From: Amoebophilaceae bacterium UBA1467
Lineage (GTDB): Bacteria; Bacteroidota; Bacteroidia; Cytophagales; Amoebophilaceae
Assembly (NCBI GenBank): GCA_002325615.1
Contig: DCSL01000024.1
Coordinates: 1,652 to 12,058 of the forward strand
DNA: 10,407 nt
Reading direction: 5' to 3'
Shown here: positions 5,785 through 10,407 of the stretch, piece by piece
Layout: each line of letters starts with the position of its first letter
Numbering within the stretch: position 1 is the first letter of the stretch
Made by a program: the position numbers and the translations under genes
Notes under the pieces: model-generated
Database searches by the model: none
Told to the model about the DNA's origin: nothing
Seen by the model: only the letters and a program-made list of their open reading frames with translations

Positions 5785-7218
5785 ATGCGTAGCGACTGTG
5801 AGGTAGTTTGGGACAATTGTCTTCAGTTTATCCAAGGGGAAATCAGCGAGCAAAGCTTTAAAACATGGTTCCAGCCCATCGTTCCTAAAAAGTTAGAGAA
5901 CAACACGCTCACTATCCAGGTACCTAGTCAATTCTTTTACGAATGGATTGAAGAACACTATCTGTCTTTGCTGCAACGCATCATCCATCAAGAATTAGGG
6001 GCCCACGGCAAGTTAGAATACTCCATCATTGTTGATCAAGGAAACACCCACCAAAAGCCTTTTACCATTAAATTGCCATTGCATCCTCCCAGCTATGCCC
6101 AGCAACACCAATCCAAACATCCTATTGCTGAGCATAGTTTCAAGAGTCCGTTCACACTTAAAAATATAGGGGGGGCCAGTCAAGCATCTTACCTCAATCC
6201 CAACTATACTTTTGAGGCTTTTATAGAGGGGGCTTGTAACCAGCTTGCAAAAGCTGCTGCCCAAGCTATTGCCAAAAAACCTGGAGGTACTTCTTTCAAT
6301 CCTTTCATGATTTACGGGGGAGTAGGGCTGGGAAAAACGCATGTTGTACAAGCACTAGGCAATGAAATTAAAGCTTTGTTTGCCAATAAATTTGTTTTGT
6401 ATGCCTCCTCAGAGCAGTTTACCGCACAATTCATAGAAGCACTACGCAATAATAGCATCCAAGACTTCTCTCACTTTTATTTACAAGCGGACCTACTCAT
6501 CATTGATGATGTGCAGTTCTTGGCAGGTAAGGAAAAAACCCAGGAAATATTTTTTCACATCTTCAACCACTTGCACCAAGCAGGCAAGCAAATCGTCATG
6601 ACCAGTGACTGCCCACCCCGTGAGCTTAAGGGCCTCCAGGAACGGCTACTTTCAAGATTCAAATGGGGATTGACTGCTGACTTGCAACAGCCTGATTTTG
6701 AAACCAGAGTAGCTATTATCCAGAGCAAAATGGAGGCAGATGGCATTAATATGGCAGATGAGTTGGTTCAATATGTTGCTCATAGTGTAGATACCAATAT
6801 TAGAGAGCTAGAGGGCGTACTCATCTCTTTGATGGCGCATGCTTCTTTAAACAAAGAGGAAATTAATCTAGAGCTAGCTAAGCAAGTGTTAAAGAATATT
6901 GTACAGGAGATTCATACTGAAGTGAGCATGGACTATATACAAAAGACCGTTGCTGCACATTACAGCGTTTCTTTGGAGAACTTGAAGAGCAAATCCAGGA
7001 AAAGAGAACTCGTAAATGCTAGACAGATCGCCATGTATTTCGCTAAAAAGTACACCAACCATTCTTTAAAGTCGATCGGCTACTACTTTGGTGGCAGAGA
7101 CCACAGTACGGTTATTCATGCGTTACAGTCTGTCAACAACATGCTTGACACAGAGCCACATTTTAAGCTATCATTCAAAGACCTCCAGCGAAAAATCAAG
7201 TTCAAAGTCCCTTTATAG
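5785..7218 (+). CDS. dnaA: chromosomal replication initiator protein DnaA
   Basis: A 477-residue AAA+ initiator that binds DnaA boxes at oriC, melts the origin and recruits the helicase. Domain I (about 1-75) has the family's N-terminal pattern with FKTWFQPI (26-33) and VPSQFFYEWI. A linker (about 85-135) precedes domain III starting at NPNYTFEAFI. Domain III shows Walker A GGVGLGKT (178-185), Walker B LLIIDDVQ (237-244), sensor 1 around VMTSD (271-275), the arginine finger in ERLLSRFKWGL (Arg291) and sensor 2 NIRELEGVL (338-346). Domain IV carries the basic loop KSKSRKRELVNARQIAMYF (401-419) and the diagnostic GRDHSTVIHA (437-446). The ATG start follows an A-rich leader with no clear Shine-Dalgarno sequence. 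A G7 run (6169-6175) sits in the linker. The gene stands apart from dnaN, recF and gyrB, between murA and a malic enzyme gene. Confidence 0.97.
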   Translation: MRSDCEVVWDNCLQFIQGEISEQSFKTWFQPIVPKKLENNTLTIQVPSQFFYEWIEEHYLSLLQRIIHQELGAHGKLEYSIIVDQGNTHQKPFTIKLPLHPPSYAQQHQSKHPIAEHSFKSPFTLKNIGGASQASYLNPNYTFEAFIEGACNQLAKAAAQAIAKKPGGTSFNPFMIYGGVGLGKTHVVQALGNEIKALFANKFVLYASSEQFTAQFIEALRNNSIQDFSHFYLQADLLIIDDVQFLAGKEKTQEIFFHIFNHLHQAGKQIVMTSDCPPRELKGLQERLLSRFKWGLTADLQQPDFETRVAIIQSKMEADGINMADELVQYVAHSVDTNIRELEGVLISLMAHASLNKEEINLELAKQVLKNIVQEIHTEVSMDYIQKTVAAHYSVSLENLKSKSRKRELVNARQIAMYFAKKYTNHSLKSIGYYFGGRDHSTVIHALQSVNNMLDTEPHFKLSFKDLQRKIKFKVPL

Positions 7219-7337
7219 GCATTGGGTTGTGCGCTTTTCCTCGGCAGGAGTGCGTGCACCATCTATTACAGTCCCAATTAAAGCCTTAGCTTTGAAGTCC
7301 TTTCTTTTTCTAAGTAAGCAACCAAGCCCCTGCAGCC
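7219..7337. other. dnaA-maeB intergenic spacer
   Basis: These 119 bases separate dnaA and the malic enzyme gene. I see no convincing terminator hairpin followed by a T-run, no tRNA and no DnaA box. A T-rich patch (around 7300-7313, tcctttctttttc) lies upstream of the maeB start, but no reliable promoter can be assigned. An open frame that overlaps the dnaA end and crosses this spacer into maeB is a shadow of the two genes. Confidence 0.4.
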
Positions 7338-8615
7338 ATGAGCAACACTCCAGCAAGCAAACAAAAAGCACTTCACTATCACCAACAAGCACCAGCAGGC
7401 AAGCTAGGCATCCACCTTACCAAACCACTCCAGTCCCTAGAAGATTTTTCCTTGGCGTATTCTCCATGGGTAGCAGAGCCTTGCAGGGCCATCGCCAAAG
7501 ATCGACAAAAGGTGTTTGACTACACAGCCAAGGGCAATCTCGTTGCTGTGATCTCTAATGGTACGGCTGTTTTAGGGCTTGGCAACATTGGCCCTGAAGC
7601 GGCTAAGCCTGTGATGGAAGGCAAGGCCATTCTTTTTAAAAAGCTGGCAGGCATTGATGCCTTTGATATTGAATTGGATGCAACGGATCCAGAAGCAGTC
7701 ATTCAAATCGTGAAGGCGCTGGCCCCCACTTTTGGGGGAATCAACCTAGAAGACATCAAGGCACCTGAGTGCTTTCAGATAGAACAGGCACTCAAGGCTC
7801 AGCTATCCATGCCTATAATGCATGACGACCAGCACGGCACAGCTATTGTATCGGGCGCAGCCCTACTAAATGCACTAGAAGTGGCTAACAAAGACATCGA
7901 GCATATCCAACTTGTTGTCAATGGAGCAGGAGCTGGTGCTATTGCTTGTGCCCAACTCTACCTGTCCCTGGGTGTCAAGAAAGAAAACATTGTCATGTGT
8001 GATAGCAAAGGAGTGATCCGAAAAGACCGCACGGACATCAATGCGTATAAAACGGCTTTTGGTACGGACCGTCCTATTTACACCTTGGCTGAGGCACTCA
8101 AAGGAGCTGATGTGTTCCTAGGGCTTTCTGCAGCCCATGTTGTATCACCCACCCACCTCGAGTCCATGGCTGCGTACCCCATCGTCTTTGCCCTGGCCAA
8201 TCCCGACCCAGAAATATCCTATGACCTGGCTATGGCTACACGGAATGACCTTATGATGGCAACTGGTAGGTCTGACTATCCGAACCAAGTCAATAATGTT
8301 TTAGGGTTCCCTTATATCTTCCGAGGTGCGTTAGACGTTCGTGCCACTGAAATTAACGAAGCCATGAAACTAGCTGCTGTCAAAGCCATTGCTACACTGG
8401 CCAAAGAGCCTGTTCCCACAACTATCAAAGCAGCTTATGGCAACAAGTCCTTGGCCTTTGGCAAAGACTACCTACTTCCCAAGCCCATGGACCAGCGACT
8501 GATTACTACTGTCTCTACTGCTGTTGCCAAAGCAGCCATCGAATCAGGGGTAGCGCGGATACCTATTGAAGATTGGGAAGGGTATCATGCTGCACTGCAA
8601 CAGCGTACCAGTTAA
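7338..8615 (+). CDS. maeB: NADP-dependent malic enzyme, MaeB type without phosphotransacetylase domain
   Basis: A 425-residue enzyme predicted to decarboxylate malate oxidatively to pyruvate, giving reduced nicotinamide cofactor. The N-terminal malic domain has AKGNLVAVISNGTAVLGLG (64-82), the catalytic-Lys motif MEGKAILFKK (93-102, Lys95), and metal ligands in INLEDIKAPE (135-144; Glu137, Asp138) and MHDDQHGTAI (161-170; Asp163). The NAD(P) domain has the Rossmann motif VVNGAGAGAIA (193-203) and ALANPDPEIS (285-294). The C-terminal part (LDVRATEINEAMKLAAVKA, then SLAFGKDYLLPKP and SGVARIPIEDWEGYHAAL) matches the MaeB subgroup, whose members are usually about 760 residues with a phosphotransacetylase-like domain; here the protein stops right after the malic-enzyme part. 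The usually Gly-containing YSPGVAEPC motif reads YSPWVAEPC (Trp44). The start ATG 7338 has no clear Shine-Dalgarno sequence; rlmD begins 18 bases after the stop, suggesting co-transcription. Activity is likely but not certain. Confidence 0.93.
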   Translation: MSNTPASKQKALHYHQQAPAGKLGIHLTKPLQSLEDFSLAYSPWVAEPCRAIAKDRQKVFDYTAKGNLVAVISNGTAVLGLGNIGPEAAKPVMEGKAILFKKLAGIDAFDIELDATDPEAVIQIVKALAPTFGGINLEDIKAPECFQIEQALKAQLSMPIMHDDQHGTAIVSGAALLNALEVANKDIEHIQLVVNGAGAGAIACAQLYLSLGVKKENIVMCDSKGVIRKDRTDINAYKTAFGTDRPIYTLAEALKGADVFLGLSAAHVVSPTHLESMAAYPIVFALANPDPEISYDLAMATRNDLMMATGRSDYPNQVNNVLGFPYIFRGALDVRATEINEAMKLAAVKAIATLAKEPVPTTIKAAYGNKSLAFGKDYLLPKPMDQRLITTVSTAVAKAAIESGVARIPIEDWEGYHAALQQRTS

Positions 8616-8633
8616 TCTATAGCATGTTGCTTT

Positions 8634-10040
8634 ATGGCTACTCGCGTCTGCAAAGGAATATTAGAGCAGGTTGTCATTGGAGATATGGTAGAGCAAGGGC
8701 GGTGCATAGCCCGGGTGGGTAGTCTCGTGCTTTTTGTAACACAAGTAGCCCCTGGTGATGTAGTAGACCTCAGGATTATTCGCAAGAAAAAAGGCTACGC
8801 AGAGGCTGTGCCTGTGCACCTACACAGTGCTGGCCATGCGCGCGTACAACCCGTTTGCCAGTACTTTGGGGTATGTGGGGGTTGTCAGTGGCAGCATGTA
8901 AGTTATGCCGAACAATTAGCAGCCAAGAAACGGCTGGTTCTAGAAAAACTAATACACATAGGTCACCTCCACGCTCCTCATGTAGCTCCTATCCTCTCTG
9001 CTAATCCCACAGAATACTACCGAAACAAACTAGAATTTACCTTTTCCAACAACCGCTGGTTGTCAACAGTAGAAATCAAGGAGCATGCACTGCTTGACCG
9101 GCACGCTTTGGGATTTCATAGGCCTGGCTATTTTGACAAGGTGGTCGACATCACGCACTGCTACCTCCAACCAACGCCTTCCAATGCTATTCGGAACACT
9201 TTGGCACAATTTGCCAAAGCACATGGATTGAGTTTTTATGACTTGCGCCAACATAGCGGGCTACTCCGGAATCTCATTATTCGTACCGCCACAACGGGAG
9301 AAGTGATGGTGATTGTACAATTTGGAGAAGCTGTAGCAGACAAGATTGAGCACGTGATGCACCACCTACAAAAGAAATTCCCCCAACTTACTTCTTTGCA
9401 ATATGTGGTGAATACCAAAAAGAACGAAACTTTTTATGATTTACCGGTGCACCTGTATCATGGGCAGCCTTTCATCACAGAACAAATCGACGGTCTAAAA
9501 TTCAGGATTGGTCCCAAGTCATTCTTTCAGACTAACAGCGTGCAGGCTCAGGTGCTCTATAGAAAAATACAAGAAATGGCAGGCCTACACCATGATGAGA
9601 TTCTTTATGATCTTTATACAGGCGTGGGCTCCATTGCCATCTTTCTAGCGCAGTATGTCCACCACGCGGTGGGCATTGATGTGACTGAAGCTGCCATTGC
9701 AGATGCCCAGGCCAATGCCATGCTTAACGACCTGGTGAATACTACATTTGTAGCAGGAGAGGTAGAGCAATTGCTTGATGCACAATTCTTGTCTACTCAT
9801 GGCAAGCCTCATGTCATAGTCACCGATCCGCCACGAGCCGGCATGCATCACCAAGTAATTAAGCAGCTCTTGCAAATAGCGCCAGAGAGAATTGTTTACG
9901 TAAGCTGCAATCCTGCTACGCAGGCCCGCGACATTGCACTCTTGGGTGAACAGTACCAACTGATTATTGCACAGCCTGTAGACATGTTCCCCCACACAAG
10001 TCATGTGGAAAATATTGCACTGCTAACCAAGTACGCATGA
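8634..10040 (+). CDS. rlmD: 23S rRNA (uracil-5-)-methyltransferase, RlmD/RumA family
   Basis: A 468-residue SAM-dependent enzyme of the TrmA/RumA family that makes 5-methyluridine in 23S rRNA (U1939 in E. coli for RlmD). An N-terminal TRAM-like segment (about 1-60, with VTQVAPGDVVDLRIIRKKKG) is followed by the 4Fe-4S ligands Cys75, Cys81 and Cys84 (CQYFGVCGGCQWQHVSY) and Cys176 (THCYL). The SAM-binding motif is YDLYTGVGSIAIFLA (325-339), DPPRAGM (398-404) follows, the catalytic nucleophile is Cys425 in VYVSCNPATQARD, and the C-terminal base is probably Glu459 (HTSHVENIALL). All key residues are present and the length fits the family. The start ATG 8634 precedes ATRVCKG and lies 18 bases from the maeB stop, with no evident Shine-Dalgarno sequence. 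Which uridine is modified (U747, U1939 or both, as in RlmCD of Bacillus) cannot be read from the sequence. Confidence 0.93.
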   Translation: MATRVCKGILEQVVIGDMVEQGRCIARVGSLVLFVTQVAPGDVVDLRIIRKKKGYAEAVPVHLHSAGHARVQPVCQYFGVCGGCQWQHVSYAEQLAAKKRLVLEKLIHIGHLHAPHVAPILSANPTEYYRNKLEFTFSNNRWLSTVEIKEHALLDRHALGFHRPGYFDKVVDITHCYLQPTPSNAIRNTLAQFAKAHGLSFYDLRQHSGLLRNLIIRTATTGEVMVIVQFGEAVADKIEHVMHHLQKKFPQLTSLQYVVNTKKNETFYDLPVHLYHGQPFITEQIDGLKFRIGPKSFFQTNSVQAQVLYRKIQEMAGLHHDEILYDLYTGVGSIAIFLAQYVHHAVGIDVTEAAIADAQANAMLNDLVNTTFVAGEVEQLLDAQFLSTHGKPHVIVTDPPRAGMHHQVIKQLLQIAPERIVYVSCNPATQARDIALLGEQYQLIIAQPVDMFPHTSHVENIALLTKYA

Positions 10041-10192
10041 AAGGCTCAATAAGGGCAAGAATAGCGTGGCCCTGCAGTATATGAGTCCTAGCCTTAAGCA
10101 TAAGATTTCAATAGATAAATTTTGTAAATTGCGCGGCAAATACGTATACCTATTAACCTAGGCCAGCGTTCTGTAGAATCCATGAAAGCGCT
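10041..10192. other. rlmD-lipoprotein intergenic region
   Basis: These 152 bases end one transcription unit and begin another. Just after the rlmD stop, 10041-10046 (aaggct) can pair with 10090-10095 (agcctt), enclosing 10052-10056 with 10069-10073, but no T-run follows, so a terminator call is weak. A sigma-70-like promoter can be drawn further on. A four-residue mini-frame (ATG 10182 to TGA 10194-10196) overlaps the lipoprotein start and is probably meaningless. Confidence 0.4.
10122..10150 (+). promoter_or_regulatory. possible promoter for the lipoprotein gene
   Basis: TTGTAA (10122-10127) and TATACC (10145-10150) are separated by 17 bases and sit 43 bases before the lipoprotein ATG; each matches the E. 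coli sigma-70 consensus at 4 of 6 positions. Bacteroidota mostly use a different -7 element (TAnnTTTG), for which I see only a near match (aaattttg, 10117-10124). Low confidence. Confidence 0.2.
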
Positions 10193-10407
10193 ATGATCAT
10201 AAAAATTAAAAAAACTATTAGGGTTACAGGCAACCTGTCAAGGCACATCGTGCCGTTGTGTGTCTTGCTTTTTGCTGGTTGTATGCATGATGATTTCTTT
10301 ATTCCGGAGGGTGATGACTATGTATATGATGATCAGTATTCATACGATGATTTTTTGAAGCAGCAGAAGTTCCCCCCAAAATCAGTATATCATCCTTCCT
10401 ACAATAG
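10193..10407 (+). CDS. acidic tyrosine-rich lipoprotein, N-terminal part (3' end outside window)
   Basis: An open frame from ATG 10193 runs off the window after 71 complete codons. Residues 1-17 are basic (Lys4, Lys6, Lys7, Arg10, Arg17), a hydrophobic stretch follows (IVPLCVLLFAG, 19-29), and Cys30 completes a lipobox LFAGC, so signal peptidase II cleavage and lipidation are likely. The mature start CMHDDFF carries two Asp at +4 and +5, which resembles the acidic lipoprotein export signal reported for surface lipoproteins in Bacteroidota; outer-membrane or surface location is therefore plausible. The next 25 residues are rich in Asp and Tyr (GDDYVYDDQYSYDDF). I do not recognise the family. 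The gene is T-rich on the coding strand, unlike the C-rich upstream genes. The ATG is the only start that gives a complete signal peptide. Confidence 0.7.
   Translation, partial: MIIKIKKTIRVTGNLSRHIVPLCVLLFAGCMHDDFFIPEGDDYVYDDQYSYDDFLKQQKFPPKSVYHPSYN

Noticed and set aside
7088..7519. 143-codon + strand frame over the dnaA end and maeB start
   Set aside because: It overlaps two conserved genes in another frame, and its low-complexity Ser-rich sequence shows no motif.
10041..10095. rlmD terminator from aaggct/agcctt and agggc/gccct pairings
   Set aside because: Stems are short with large loops and no T-run follows.
10182..10196. Four-residue leader frame overlapping the lipoprotein start
   Set aside because: Too short to distinguish from chance; no attenuator-like structure seen.
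1..10407. CRISPR array, tRNA/rRNA genes, intact insertion sequence or defence operon
   Set aside because: No regular repeat-spacer pattern, no cloverleaf, no rRNA core and no transposase, nuclease or toxin motif was found on either strand.

Overview
This window reads as a housekeeping stretch of a Bacteroidota chromosome. All recognisable genes lie on the + strand. The strongest taxonomic markers are a DUF4290 protein placed directly before murA, a MurA with Asp instead of Cys at the catalytic-loop position, a PpiD-like chaperone of Bacteroidota type, and starts with no clear Shine-Dalgarno sequence but often A-rich leaders. A Cytophagales or Amoebophilus/Cardinium-like origin is possible, but I cannot establish it from this sequence. 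Sampled 60-base lines vary widely in G+C (about 30 to 58 %).

Layout: (1) 1-963 is the 3' part of a PpiD/SurA-like periplasmic peptidylprolyl isomerase, cut by the window edge. (2) 964-1384 is a 421-base gap with no convincing gene; its second half can be drawn as two nested stem-loop domains, including a perfect 11-bp hairpin. (3) 1385-3643 encodes a UvrD/PcrA superfamily 1 helicase. (4) 3676-4296 (DUF4290) and 4293-5600 (murA) overlap by GTGA and are probably translationally coupled. (5) 5785-7218 encodes DnaA, after a 184-base leader with three AGATCA direct repeats. (6) 7338-8615 encodes a MaeB-type malic enzyme without the usual phosphotransacetylase domain and with a Trp in a normally Gly-containing active-site motif. 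(7) 8634-10040 encodes an RlmD/RumA-type 23S rRNA uracil methyltransferase. (8) 10193 to the end is the start of an acidic, tyrosine-rich lipoprotein, cut by the window edge.

Functionally this is core metabolism and information processing: envelope protein folding, DNA repair, the committed step of peptidoglycan synthesis, replication initiation, NADPH/pyruvate supply and rRNA modification. I found no CRISPR array, tRNA, rRNA, intact insertion sequence, toxin-antitoxin pair or defence operon. The items most worth a second look are the structured intergenic region, the altered malic enzyme and the truncated lipoprotein.
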